DNA of 50,781 nt, taken from the NCBI GenBank assembly GCA_964404985.1, contig CAYOMD010000018.1, positions 1-50,781 of the forward strand, given 5' to 3'. Every line of letters begins with the position of its first letter. Within the stretch, counting starts at the first letter, position 1. The translations under genes were made by a program, and so were the position numbers. The notes under the pieces were generated by a model that ran no database searches, was not told where the DNA came from, and saw nothing but the letters and a program-made list of their open reading frames with translations. The stretch comes from Hankyongella sp964404985 (GTDB taxonomy: Bacteria; Pseudomonadota; Alphaproteobacteria; Sphingomonadales; Sphingomonadaceae). Positions 33,136 through 42,258 of the stretch are shown here, one piece after another.

Positions 33136-33540
33136 TCATTCGTCGGGATCGTTCGATGCAAGATCCTGACGGACCTTGTCCGAGCGCAGGATTGCATCGA
33201 TACGGCTAGCCTCATTGAAGCTGTCGTCCAGGCGAAACACCAAGTCTGGCACGTATTTCAGCCGCACCCGCTTACCCACCTCGCCCTTCATACTGCGGGC
33301 ATGGTTCTTGAGCGCCGTGAGCACCCCCTGCTCATCAATGCCGCCCAGCGGTTCGATGAACACCGTGGCATGGCGCAGGTCCGGCGACACACGCACCTGC
33401 GACACCGTGATCGGATTGTTGGTCAAGATCGGCTCGTGGACATCCCCGCGTATGAGCAGTTCGGCAATGATATGGCGAATCTGCTCCCCGACCCGAAGCA
33501 GGCGCACCGAGCGCCCTGCGTCGTTCTGCTGGTGTTTCAT
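33136..33540 (-). CDS. rbfA: Ribosome-binding factor A
   Basis: A 134-residue KH-like protein: RSVRLLRVGEQIRHIIAELL at the N-terminus, ITVSQVRVSPDLRHATVFI in the centre and RLKYVPDLVFRLDDSFNEASRI near the C-terminus, all typical. It matures the 5' end of 16S rRNA and is needed in the cold. ATG 33540 has AGGAG six bases upstream; an open frame extends upstream into infB without homology. Gap to infB is 23 bases. Confidence 0.95.
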   Translation of the reverse strand: MKHQQNDAGRSVRLLRVGEQIRHIIAELLIRGDVHEPILTNNPITVSQVRVSPDLRHATVFIEPLGGIDEQGVLTALKNHARSMKGEVGKRVRLKYVPDLVFRLDDSFNEASRIDAILRSDKVRQDLASNDPDE

Positions 33541-33563
33541 CGCGCTCTCCTGCGGTGTGCGCC

Positions 33564-36332
33564 TTACAGCGTGCGGGTGCGTTCCTCGAGCTGGAACACC
33601 TCGACGATATCGTTCTGCTTGAGCTCGGTGAACCCTTCGAAGGTCATGCCGCACTCGAGGCCCGAGCGGACTTCCGTGACGTCATCCTTGAACCGGCGCA
33701 GGTTGGTAATTTGGCCGGTGTAGACGATGACATCATCGCGCAGGATACGTGCCTTGAGGTTGCGGCGGATGAACCCGTCGTTGACGAAGCACCCGGCAGC
33801 CTTGCCCGCCTTGCCCGCCTGGAACACGTCCCGCACTGTCGCGCGGCCAACCACATTCTCGAACACTTCCGGCCCCAGGTGGCCCGCCATGCCCGCCTTG
33901 ATGTCATCGATCAGGTTGTAGATGATATCATAGTATTTCAGCGCCACGCCTTCGCGTTCCGCCACCTCGCGCGCCTTGGCGTTGGCACGCACGTTGAAGC
34001 CGAAAATCGGCGCGTTTGAGGCTTTCGCCAGCGCGACATCGGACTCTGTGATACCGCCGACTCCGGAATGCAGAACCCGCGCCTTGATCTCGCTGGTCGA
34101 CAGCTGGCCAATGGCCGACGCAATCGCCTCGACCGATCCATGCACATCGCCCTTGAGGATGATCGGGAATTCCTTCGCCCGGTCCGCACGCAGCGAGGAG
34201 AACATCGACTCTAGCGTCGCGGGTGCCGCTGTCGTGCGCTTGCGCGCGGCAATGCCCTGGCGGTATTCGGTAATCTCGCGGGCACGGGCTTCGTCCGCCA
34301 CCACAGAGAGTTCGTCGCCTGCTGCCGGCACGCCGGTCAGGCCCAGCACCTCGACGGGGACTGTCGGCCCCGCCTGCTTGACCTGACGCCCCTTGTCGTC
34401 GATCAGCGCACGCACCTTGCCCCACTCCATGCCGACGACAAAGATGTCGCCGACCTTGAGGGTCCCGCGCCGCACCAGCACCGTCGCGACCGGGCCACGC
34501 CCCTTGTCGAGCTTCGACTCGATGACATTGCCCTCGGCCGAGCGGTCCGGGTTGGACTTCAGCTCCAGGATTTCCGCCTGAAGCGTGATCTTCTCGGTCA
34601 GGTCTTCCAGGCCCGTCTTCTTGAGGGCCGAGACCATGACGTCCTGCACTTCGCCGCCGTACTTTTCGACCTGCACATTGTGCTGAAGCAGCGCCTCGCG
34701 AATGCGGTCTGGCTGAGCGTCCGGCTTGTCGCACTTGTTGATGGCGACGATCATCGGCACATTGGCTGCACGAGCGTGATTAATCGCCTCGATCGTCTGC
34801 GGCATGATGCCGTCGTCAGCAGCCACCACCAGCACGACGATATCGGTGACATTCGCCCCGCGTGCGCGCATTTGCGAGAAGGCGGCGTGGCCCGGCGTAT
34901 CGAGGAAAGTGATACGGTCGCCTGACTTCAGCGTCACCTGGTAGGCGCCAATGTGCTGGGTGATGCCCCCAGCCTCGCCCGCCACGATATCCGTTCCCCG
35001 CAGAGCATCGAGCAGCGAGGTCTTGCCGTGGTCGACGTGGCCCATGATGGTCACGACCGGTGGGCGCGACTGCAGCGCCTCCTCGATATCCTGCTCGCCG
35101 ATCACGCCGATTTCGACGTCAGACTCCGCCACACGCTTGATGGTGTGGCCAAATTCCGTGACGATCAGTTCCGCGGTATCGGGATCGATAGTCTCGGTCA
35201 GCTTGGCGATCACCCCCATTTTGAACAGGGCCTTGATGACATCGTTGGCACGCTCCGCCATGCGGTTGGCCAGATCCTGAACCGTGATGCTCTCCGGCAC
35301 CACGACTTCACGCGCCTGCTTCACCTGCGTCTGCGCACCTTGATTGAGACGCTTTTCCTTCTCACGGGCACGCTTGAGCGCGGCCATGGACCGCACGCGC
35401 CCGCCATCCTCCCCGTCGAGTACTTTATGGACTGTCAGCTTGCCGGTGGTGCGGCGCTCATCGCCGCGTGTGCGGCTGGGCTTGGCCACTTCCACTTTGC
35501 GCTTGGCAGCGTCTGGTACTGCGGAGGTTGGCCGCGGCCGCTCGGTGCGGGATGCCGGCTGCGCATCTGATGTCGCAGGCTTCGGCTGGGCCGCCTGAGC
35601 GGCTTGCGCCGCTGCGACCTGGGCCTGAGCCTGCTCGGCCGCCGCACTATCCTCCTCGGCTTTGCGCTTGGCCTCACGGGCCAGCTTTTCAGCCTCCTGC
35701 GCGTCGATGCGCCCTTGCTCCATGCGCCTGCGCGCTTCCTCAAGCGCGACCATGCGCTCCTCTTCCACCAGGCGCAGTTGGGCCTGCAGGGCTTCCTGCC
35801 GGCTCAGGCGGTCGGTTGCCATCGGTCGGCGCGGCTGCGGCGCCGGGGCCTGCCGGGGCGGCGGCGCTGCAGGACGCGCAGCCGTGCGCGCGGGCGCAGC
35901 AGGCGTGGCAGGTGTGGCAGGCGTTGGGGCTGCGGGCGGCGGTGCAATCTCTGCAACCGGCTCAGGAGCCGACTCGGGAACCGGTTCTGGTTCCGGTTCC
36001 GGGACCATGGCGGGCACTTCCGGCTTCGGTGAAGTGATCGTCGGCGGCACCCCGCGCGAGCGGATCGGCTGCTCCAGCGGCTGCACCACCACACGCACCG
36101 GTGCCTGCGGCAGCGGCGGTGCCGGGGCGACCACGGGTGCCGGGGCAGGCACAGGCTCCACCTCAACCTCATGGCCACCCTGTGGCTTAAGGTTCCGGCG
36201 CTTCTTGACCTCGACCGCCACAGTATTGGAGCGGCCATGGCTGAAGGTCTGCTTCACGTTACCCGCATCGACCGTCTTCTTCAGGCCCAGCGGGGCGCGC
36301 GCGCCCAGGGTCAATTTCTTCTCGTCACTCAT
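33564..36332 (-). CDS. infB: Translation initiation factor IF-2
   Basis: A 922-residue GTPase. Residues 1-330 are a low-complexity N-terminus rich in Pro, Ala and Glu, with an IF2 associated region (MSDEKKLTLGARAPLGLKK) and coiled coil (VALEEARRRMEQGRIDAQEAEKLAREAK). The G domain has GHVDHGKTSLLD (G1), DTPGHAAF (G3) and NKCDKPDA (G4), followed by domains II-IV (VESKLDKGRGPVATVLVRRGTL, FNVRANAKAREVAEREG). It places initiator tRNA on the 30S subunit. It follows ylxR by 4 bases. Confidence 0.98.
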   Translation of the reverse strand: MSDEKKLTLGARAPLGLKKTVDAGNVKQTFSHGRSNTVAVEVKKRRNLKPQGGHEVEVEPVPAPAPVVAPAPPLPQAPVRVVVQPLEQPIRSRGVPPTITSPKPEVPAMVPEPEPEPVPESAPEPVAEIAPPPAAPTPATPATPAAPARTAARPAAPPPRQAPAPQPRRPMATDRLSRQEALQAQLRLVEEERMVALEEARRRMEQGRIDAQEAEKLAREAKRKAEEDSAAAEQAQAQVAAAQAAQAAQPKPATSDAQPASRTERPRPTSAVPDAAKRKVEVAKPSRTRGDERRTTGKLTVHKVLDGEDGGRVRSMAALKRAREKEKRLNQGAQTQVKQAREVVVPESITVQDLANRMAERANDVIKALFKMGVIAKLTETIDPDTAELIVTEFGHTIKRVAESDVEIGVIGEQDIEEALQSRPPVVTIMGHVDHGKTSLLDALRGTDIVAGEAGGITQHIGAYQVTLKSGDRITFLDTPGHAAFSQMRARGANVTDIVVLVVAADDGIMPQTIEAINHARAANVPMIVAINKCDKPDAQPDRIREALLQHNVQVEKYGGEVQDVMVSALKKTGLEDLTEKITLQAEILELKSNPDRSAEGNVIESKLDKGRGPVATVLVRRGTLKVGDIFVVGMEWGKVRALIDDKGRQVKQAGPTVPVEVLGLTGVPAAGDELSVVADEARAREITEYRQGIAARKRTTAAPATLESMFSSLRADRAKEFPIILKGDVHGSVEAIASAIGQLSTSEIKARVLHSGVGGITESDVALAKASNAPIFGFNVRANAKAREVAEREGVALKYYDIIYNLIDDIKAGMAGHLGPEVFENVVGRATVRDVFQAGKAGKAAGCFVNDGFIRRNLKARILRDDVIVYTGQITNLRRFKDDVTEVRSGLECGMTFEGFTELKQNDIVEVFQLEERTRTL

Positions 36333-36336
36333 TCAG

Positions 36337-37017
36337 TCACATCACCTTCGTGTCGCCCCCAGCCAACTGGCCGGGAGCCGAATCGCCCCAATAGGACCGC
36401 CAGCGCGCAGCATCGCGCTTCAAGCGTTCAGCAGCTTCGGAATCAATGGCCGCGATATGTACAACATTGTCACGGCCGAGCGCCAAGCTCAATTCTGCTC
36501 GACTAACAGGCAAACTCATACAGTAAGAGTCCGGGTCGATCCGCGCAAGCGCGTTATCGAGCCACCGCACCCCATCATCAGCCGCATCGCCGGCATGCAG
36601 CAGCCCGTAGACCTTGCCGGCACCGATCGCATCCGCGATTTTCTCGGCCCCGAAGATCACGTGGCCGGCCTTGCGCTCCAGCCCAAGCCGGTCGAGCGCG
36701 CGGCGCGCCAGACCTGCATCCAGCAGGGCGATCAGGCCCGGCTCGACCAGAATCTCACCGGTTTTGAACGCCCTGGCACAGGCCGCCTTGAGCTTGCCGT
36801 TCTGCAGCGCCTTGACGATCAGCGCCCGATCCGGGGACAGCCAGGCGCCGCGCCCGGGCAGCTTGGCACCGAGGTCCGGCAGAATCTGGCCGTCGGGTGC
36901 GCGCACCAGTCGGATCAGCGCCACGCGCTCGTCATGCACGCCACTCAGGATGCAGCGGCGCTCCGGTCCGGTCTCGTCCGGGGTTAGCGGCGTATCATCG
37001 CATGTGCTCTCGGCCAT
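36337..37017 (-). CDS. rnpM: YlxR/DUF448 RNA-binding protein with extended C-terminus
   Basis: A 226-residue protein. The N-terminal 90 residues are the YlxR domain (RCILSGVHDERVALIRLVRAPDG, LPGRGAWLSPDRALI). The C-terminal 110 residues resemble an L7Ae/L30e-like domain (LGLERKAGHVIFGAEKIADAIGAG), typical of alphaproteobacterial members where the two domains are fused. YlxR family members bind RNA and have been linked to RNase P in Gram-positives; the role here is inferred. It sits between nusA and infB, as in most bacteria. Confidence 0.88.
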   Translation of the reverse strand: MAESTCDDTPLTPDETGPERRCILSGVHDERVALIRLVRAPDGQILPDLGAKLPGRGAWLSPDRALIVKALQNGKLKAACARAFKTGEILVEPGLIALLDAGLARRALDRLGLERKAGHVIFGAEKIADAIGAGKVYGLLHAGDAADDGVRWLDNALARIDPDSYCMSLPVSRAELSLALGRDNVVHIAAIDSEAAERLKRDAARWRSYWGDSAPGQLAGGDTKVM

Positions 37018-37038
37018 GGCAGGTCGTCCTCATGGCTA

Positions 37039-38553
37039 TCACGCGAACCAGTGCTTGCGCGCCGCCATGATGATGGCGTTCGCTTCATCTTCGGACAGCC
37101 CGAACTCTTTGAGCAGGCCGTCCTTGCGGGAAATCAGCTCGTCGGTCGCCAGATCGCCCAGATCGTCGAGCGTCTTGACGCCTGACTTGCCGAGGACGAC
37201 CAGCATCTGCTCGGTCAAGCCCTCGATCTCGGCCAACGCATCCTCGACGCCGAGCGCCGTACGCTCCTCGCGCGCCTTGACCTCGCGGCGCTCCATCGCC
37301 TCCTGGGCCCGATTTTGCAGCTCCTCGGCGAGATCCTCGTCGAAGCCTTCGATCTCGGCCAGTTCACTGATCTCAACCAGCGCAATTTCGCTGATTTCCG
37401 AGAAACCTTCAGCGACCAGCAGCTGCGCCAGCGTCTCGTCGACATCAAGTTCGGTGATGAACATTTCCGAGCGCTCCTGGAATTCCTTCTGGCGGCGCTC
37501 CGACTCTTCGGCTTCGGTCAGGATGTCGATGGTCCAGCCGGTCAGCTGGCTGGCCAGCCGCACATTCTGGCCACGCCGGCCGATGGCAAGCGAGAGCTGA
37601 TCATCCGGCACCACGACCTCAATCCGGCCGTCTTCCTCATCGAGCACCACTTTGGCGACCTGCGCCGGCTGCAGCGCGTTCACGATGAAGGTGGCCGGGT
37701 CCGGCGACCAGGGGATGATGTCGATCTTCTCGCCCTGCAGTTCCTGCACGACGGCCTGTACCCGGCTGCCCTTCATGCCGACGCAGGCGCCGACCGGATC
37801 GATGGAGCCGTCGTTGGAGATCACGGCGATCTTGGCGCGGCTGCCGGGGTCGCGCGAACAGGCCTTGATTTCAATGACACTGTCATAGATTTCCGGGACT
37901 TCCTGCGCGAACAGCTTTTTCATGTACTCGGGATGTGCGCGGGAGAGGAAAATCTGCGGACCACGATTTTCCCGGCGCACATTGAGGATCAGCGCACGCA
38001 CCCGGTCACCAAGGCGCAGATTCTCGCGCGGGATCTGCTGGTCGCGACGGATGACCGCTTCCGCCCGGCCGAGATCAACGACCACGTGGCCGAACTCGGC
38101 GCGCTTGACCACGCCGGTGATGATCTCGTTCACCCGGCCGGAGAATTCCTCATACTGACGAGCACGCTCGGCGTCGCGTACCTTCTGGACGATCACCTGC
38201 TTGGCGGTCTGCGCGGCGATCCGGCCGAACTCGATGGGCGGCAGGTTATCGGCAATCACGTCGCCGACCTGCGCGCCGGGCTTGCGCGACTGCGCGTCGA
38301 TCACGGAAATCTGCTTGAACGGATCTTCCGGGGCCTCGACAACCTCGACCACGCGCCAGAGTCGGGTATCGCCGGTCTTCGGGTCGATCTTGGCGATGAT
38401 ATCATTCTCCGCACCGTAGCGGGCACGGGCTGCACGCTGGATCGCCTCCTCCATCGCCTCCAGCACGATCTCCCGCTCGATCGACTTTTCACGCGCCACC
38501 GCGTCCGCGATGGACAGCAGTTCGGTCTTGTTGGCGCTGATCACACTCGACAT
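37039..38553 (-). CDS. nusA: Transcription termination/antitermination protein NusA
   Basis: A 504-residue protein: N-terminal RNA-polymerase-binding domain (residues 1-130), S1 domain (GVVKRAEFGHVVVDLGRAEAVI), two KH domains (GSRVQAVVQELQGEKIDI, LSLAIGRRGQNVRLASQLTGW) and two C-terminal acidic repeats with helix-hairpin-helix features (LVAEGFSEISEIALVEISEL; MLVVLGKSGVKTLDDLGDLA). It controls pausing, termination and rRNA antitermination. It lies 4 bases after rimP. Confidence 0.97.
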   Translation of the reverse strand: MSSVISANKTELLSIADAVAREKSIEREIVLEAMEEAIQRAARARYGAENDIIAKIDPKTGDTRLWRVVEVVEAPEDPFKQISVIDAQSRKPGAQVGDVIADNLPPIEFGRIAAQTAKQVIVQKVRDAERARQYEEFSGRVNEIITGVVKRAEFGHVVVDLGRAEAVIRRDQQIPRENLRLGDRVRALILNVRRENRGPQIFLSRAHPEYMKKLFAQEVPEIYDSVIEIKACSRDPGSRAKIAVISNDGSIDPVGACVGMKGSRVQAVVQELQGEKIDIIPWSPDPATFIVNALQPAQVAKVVLDEEDGRIEVVVPDDQLSLAIGRRGQNVRLASQLTGWTIDILTEAEESERRQKEFQERSEMFITELDVDETLAQLLVAEGFSEISEIALVEISELAEIEGFDEDLAEELQNRAQEAMERREVKAREERTALGVEDALAEIEGLTEQMLVVLGKSGVKTLDDLGDLATDELISRKDGLLKEFGLSEDEANAIIMAARKHWFA

Positions 38554-38557
38554 CGGT

Positions 38558-39145
38558 TCAGTCCTTTTCTTCTACCGGCTCATCCAGAGCCCCCGGCGTG
38601 TCGCCAGTCTCGTCTTCCATTTCCAGATCGACATCATCGCCCATATCATCGGCAAGCGATGCGCCTTGCGCCTTCAATGCGGCGCGGATCAGATCGTCGG
38701 TCAGCACCAGCTTGGCGCTGTCGATTCTATCCAGCGGCAAGGCCACCGGTCCGTCTTCCGTCACCAGGGTCACCATCCCGTCGGCAAGGCCATCGAGGCG
38801 ACCCTGAAAGCGCTTGCGGCCATCCAGCAGCTCAGCGAGCGATACTTTCGCCTCGAACCCGCGCCAGCGTTCATAGTCTTTCGGGCGGGTCAACGGGCGG
38901 TCAATCCCGGGCGAGGACACCTCCAGACTATACTCGCCGGGGATCGGATCCTCGGCATCCAGCACGTCGGAGAGCGCACGGCTCAGAGTGGCGCAATCGT
39001 CTACCGACATACTGCCGTCCGGCCGCTCCGCCATCACCTGCAGCACCGGCCGGCCACCGCCATAGCTGAGGCGCACCAGCTCGAACCCGAGACGGGCGAT
39101 CTCCGGTTCAACCAGACTGTGCAGACGTTCGATCAGTGTCGCCAT
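38558..39145 (-). CDS. rimP: Ribosome maturation factor RimP
   Basis: A 195-residue protein with the RimP N-terminal domain (RLHSLVEPEIARLGFELVRLSY, DDCATLSRALSDVLDAEDPI, YSLEVSSPGIDRPL) and a C-terminal SH3-like domain; the acidic C-terminal tail is longer than usual. It assists 30S maturation. It is the first gene of the long leftward block through nusA, ylxR, infB, rbfA, truB and rpsO. The 158-base region upstream (39146-39303) must hold its promoter; TTATAA at about 39212-39217 (read on the minus strand) is a possible -10 box. Confidence 0.94.
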   Translation of the reverse strand: MATLIERLHSLVEPEIARLGFELVRLSYGGGRPVLQVMAERPDGSMSVDDCATLSRALSDVLDAEDPIPGEYSLEVSSPGIDRPLTRPKDYERWRGFEAKVSLAELLDGRKRFQGRLDGLADGMVTLVTEDGPVALPLDRIDSAKLVLTDDLIRAALKAQGASLADDMGDDVDLEMEDETGDTPGALDEPVEEKD

Positions 39146-39303
39146 TCGTATGCCACAAATGCGCGTCGCCAGCCGCTGAGGTTGCCCCCGGCGATTCCGT
39201 CAACGAACAAGTTATAAGGAATTACACACGTCATAGCAGCGCTTGGCGAAGGGAACAAGCAAAACTGCGGATATGCCGTGAAATAGGGCCTGCACCGGTG
39301 TGC

Positions 39304-40260
39304 CTATTCGAACACCACACCGGCCTGCGGCGCGGTGTTGACCCGCAATTCGAAGATGTCCGGCCGCGAGTAATGGCCATCGGTATCCAGCGCCACCAGT
39401 TCGCCGCCGATTTCATCCAGATCCAGTGGCGCCACCAGGATTTCCGCCTGCATGCCGGCCGGCCCGGCCAGCAGCCGCGCATCCGGCGCGATGATAGCAC
39501 TGCCGCCGGTCTGCAGCACACCCTCCGGGACATCCCGCAAAAGCGCCTCGGCCTCCGCATGGCCGCCGACACGGGCCAGCCCCTCCAGTACGTCATCCCG
39601 GTGCTGCACGGTGCCGCAGGCGAGCACAAAGCAGCGCCCCTCGAATGCGTAATGCCGGGATGCGATCAGATAGGTGTCGCGCACAGTCGGCCACTGGGCG
39701 ACGTGGACGGTCTCGGCCTGGGCATGCATGGCCGCACGCGCCAGCGGCATCCAGTGTTCCCAGCAGATCAGCCCGCCGACGCGGCCCCAGGGCTGCTCGA
39801 CAACGCCCAAGGTCGAGCCGTCGCCCCGCCCCCAGATCAGCCGCTCGCCATGGGTCGGCACCAGTTTGCGGCGGATAGCCGGCTGCCCGGCCCCCGGCAC
39901 GAAGGTCATCTGCGCATTATAGAGGCTCGAGCGCACCCGCTCGTGTGCGCCGATCGAGATCACGGCACCGGTCTGGTCCGCTGCGGCCTGCAACGCTGCC
40001 AGCCGTGGATCGCCGGAGTGGATCGCCTGCTCCATCAGAATACGGTGCAGCGCTTTTGCCCCCGGATGGTCCCAGAGGGCCGCGCCCGGCGCTTCATCGA
40101 GCCAGAGCGGGTAGCCGCCGAGGAAGGTCTCGCCGAAGCCGATCACTCTGGCTCCGCTGTCCGCCGCCTGATGGATCAACCCGACGGCCTGCGCGATCCC
40201 TGCGCCGATATCGAGCGGGATCGGTGCGGCCTGCACGACAGCGGCAGTGATCTGGGTCAT
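39304..40260 (-). CDS. Nitrilase-family carbon-nitrogen hydrolase
   Basis: A 318-residue enzyme with the complete Glu-Lys-Cys triad: Glu44 in GFGETFLGGYP, Lys132 in RRKLVPTHGER and Cys166 in ICWEHWMPL. The motifs CWEHWMPL and GGYPLW are those of true nitrilases (nitrile to acid and ammonia), not of amidases such as N-carbamoylputrescine amidase, where the Cys motif is typically followed by different residues. AAGGAG precedes ATG 40260. It follows the ModA-like gene by 21 bases in the ODC-DHS cluster. Substrate unknown; a role in polyamine or nitrile metabolism is inference from location. Confidence 0.85.
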   Translation of the reverse strand: MTQITAAVVQAAPIPLDIGAGIAQAVGLIHQAADSGARVIGFGETFLGGYPLWLDEAPGAALWDHPGAKALHRILMEQAIHSGDPRLAALQAAADQTGAVISIGAHERVRSSLYNAQMTFVPGAGQPAIRRKLVPTHGERLIWGRGDGSTLGVVEQPWGRVGGLICWEHWMPLARAAMHAQAETVHVAQWPTVRDTYLIASRHYAFEGRCFVLACGTVQHRDDVLEGLARVGGHAEAEALLRDVPEGVLQTGGSAIIAPDARLLAGPAGMQAEILVAPLDLDEIGGELVALDTDGHYSRPDIFELRVNTAPQAGVVFE

Positions 40261-40281
40261 CGGGTACTCCTTCGTTTCCAG

Positions 40282-41061
40282 TTACGGCAGGCCGAAGCCC
40301 GCGCGGGCGAATGCGGCCCGACCAATCGGGCCGGTTGCGAAGACCAGAAAAGCCGCCGCCTCGGGGCGTCCGGTCACGACAGCTGCGGGATAGCGGATGG
40401 GCGGATGACTGTCAGCCGGAAACAGCGCCAACACCCGCACGCGGGGATCGGCCCGGGCATCGGTTGCGTAGACGACGCCGATCGGCGCGTCGCCGCGCGC
40501 CACATACAACAGCGCATCGCGCACATTCTGGGCCGGCGCCAGGCGGGACTTGAGCCCATCCCATGCGCCGTACTTACGCAGTGCAGCCGCAGCGTAACGC
40601 CCGGCCGGCACCGCCTGCGGGTCAGCGATCGCCAGGCGACCGCGTGGCCCGAGAATGGGACTCAGATCGAGACCCGGCCCAAGCGTGAGCCTTGCCGTGC
40701 TCTCCTTGGGCACCACGAGTACCAGGCGATTGAGGGCAAGAGTCTGCCGGGCGCGCAAGGGCAACCGGGACGCGAGATACGCCATCCATGCGTCATCCGC
40801 TGAGACAAACACATCAGCACGCGCACCGGCCTCAATCTGGCGGGCAAGCAGAGACGAGGCAGCAAAACTGAAGCGGACCGGCACGCCGGTGCGCTGTGTG
40901 AATTCACGCGCGATCACGGGCAGAACACCGGCCATCGAGGCCGCAGCGAACACAGTGATCGGCTCCGGCCGGGCAGTGGCCGGCCAGGGGAAAGCCGCCG
41001 CCGCCAGCGCGAGAAGCAGCCAGCGACGGCATAGAAGGAACGACAGTGCGCGCTCAGGCAA
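40282..41061 (-). CDS. ModA-like periplasmic oxyanion-binding protein
   Basis: A 259-residue exported protein. A hydrophobic signal (LCRRWLLLALAAAAFPWPATA) precedes the type II binding-protein fold with the ModA pattern ITVFAAASMAGVLPVIAREF and VRFSFAASSLLARQIEAGARADVFVSADDAWM. It resembles molybdate-binding ModA, but no modB or modC follows, so ligand and role are open. TTG 41061 is the preferred start, since it begins just before the signal peptide and overlaps the DHS-like stop by 8 bases; the open frame continues upstream inside the previous gene. Confidence 0.75.
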   Translation of the reverse strand: MPERALSFLLCRRWLLLALAAAAFPWPATARPEPITVFAAASMAGVLPVIAREFTQRTGVPVRFSFAASSLLARQIEAGARADVFVSADDAWMAYLASRLPLRARQTLALNRLVLVVPKESTARLTLGPGLDLSPILGPRGRLAIADPQAVPAGRYAAAALRKYGAWDGLKSRLAPAQNVRDALLYVARGDAPIGVVYATDARADPRVRVLALFPADSHPPIRYPAAVVTGRPEAAAFLVFATGPIGRAAFARAGFGLP

Positions 41062-42106
41062 ACAGCTTTGCCCAGCCGCGCTTCTGGCGGGTGCGCCAGT
41101 GGCCGCGGTGGTAGGCATCCGACGCCAGCAGCGGCATCACAGAGCCAGCCTCGGCGAACACCATCTGCTCCAGTGTGGTATCAACCTTGCCCCAGCTCGC
41201 CGCCTCCTTCAGCGTCGAGGACGAGCAGGCCCCGTCCCGCACGTCGGCAACCGTGATCTGCACCGCATATTTGTGCATCTCGACGTCTTCGTGGCCAAGG
41301 ATTTCGGCGCAGACCACGGTATCCTGGATGAAGTTTTTCGGCACGCCGCCACCGATCATCAGCAGGCCCGTGGTGCCGGCCTTGATCTTGATTTCGGTCA
41401 GCTCGCGGAAGTCCGCAATCGCATCCAGCATCATATACGGCTTGCCCTCCTTCGCGCGGTCGACCTGGTGCTTGACCAGGCCGAAGCCGGCGGACGAGTC
41501 GACAAACGCAGGGCAGAAAATCGGCACATCATGCTCGTAGGCGAGCTTGACCAGGCTGTTGTCCTTCTTGCCGTGCTCGCTCAGGTATTTGCCCATCTCA
41601 CGGATGAAGGCGCGGCTGGAATAACCCTTCGGCTCCAGGCTGTTGGCGATTGCGTTGATCGTATGGTCGCAGGCCTGAAGCTGTTCTTCGTCGATGTAGG
41701 TGTCGTAGATGCGATCAATGTATAGCGAGCGCAGGACGTTGTCGTCCGGGATTTCCAGTGCCTGATAATGCTTGAAGCCCAGACCCTCGAAGAAATCCAT
41801 ATCGACGATCGACGCACCGGTCGCGACCACGCCGTCGATCATGTTGGAGCGCAGCAACTCGGCATAAAGGTCCATGCAGCCGCCGGCGCTGGTCGAGCCG
41901 GCGATCACCAGGAAGATCGAGCAGTCAGGGTCCGCCAGCATCTGGTTATAGATGCCGGTCGCCCGTGCCAGATCGCGCGAGGTAAAGGACATGTTGGCCA
42001 TCTGGTCGATGATCGGGCGAGCATCGAAGCTCGTGATGTCGATGTGCTGGACGGTTGTCGACAGCAGTTCCTGCTTGCGACTGTCATTGAGGAGAGTTTC
42101 GCTCAT
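41054..42106 (-). CDS. Deoxyhypusine synthase-like protein (probable polyamine synthase)
   Basis: A 350-residue NAD-dependent enzyme of the deoxyhypusine synthase fold. The catalytic lysine of the family is retained as Lys307 in EAASWGKVD. STSAGGCMDL and GVVATGASIVDMDFFEGLG match the NAD and substrate regions, and IFCPAFVDSSAGFGL is the central motif. True DHS modifies eIF5A, which bacteria lack; DHS-derived enzymes in plants make homospermidine from putrescine. Next to ornithine decarboxylase, a homospermidine or spermidine-type synthase role is likely. AAGGACC lies upstream of ATG 42106. Confidence 0.88.
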   Translation of the reverse strand: MSETLLNDSRKQELLSTTVQHIDITSFDARPIIDQMANMSFTSRDLARATGIYNQMLADPDCSIFLVIAGSTSAGGCMDLYAELLRSNMIDGVVATGASIVDMDFFEGLGFKHYQALEIPDDNVLRSLYIDRIYDTYIDEEQLQACDHTINAIANSLEPKGYSSRAFIREMGKYLSEHGKKDNSLVKLAYEHDVPIFCPAFVDSSAGFGLVKHQVDRAKEGKPYMMLDAIADFRELTEIKIKAGTTGLLMIGGGVPKNFIQDTVVCAEILGHEDVEMHKYAVQITVADVRDGACSSSTLKEAASWGKVDTTLEQMVFAEAGSVMPLLASDAYHRGHWRTRQKRGWAKLFA

Positions 42107-42172
42107 GTGTGGTCCTTATGTTTGTTGCACCAGGACCCCGAGCCGCGTCGCGATCCTGACAAAACAAGGCAC

Positions 42173-42238
42173 CCCCGGCATGCGGGCTTCAGCCGGGGCC
42201 TGAAAAAAGATGGGTGGCCCGAGCCGCCGGCCCGGGCC
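42173..42238 (-). terminator. Tandem terminator-like hairpins after ODC
   Basis: Reading leftward, the first stem (42216-42225 with 42229-42238) is GC-rich and followed by TTTTTT (42203-42208). The second (42173-42179 with 42192-42198, CCCCGGC/GCCGGGG) ends near TTGTTTTG. They lie between ODC and the DHS-like gene, so expression of the two is probably uncoupled in part. Confidence 0.65.
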
Positions 42239-42258
42239 TCACTATCTGTCGACGCTTT

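Noticed and set aside
37315..39069. Plus-strand frame of about 580 codons opposite nusA and rimP
   Set aside because: Antisense shadow; nusA and rimP are unambiguous on the other strand.
41054..42106. True deoxyhypusine synthase acting on eIF5A
   Set aside because: Bacteria lack eIF5A; the neighbouring decarboxylase favours polyamine synthesis.
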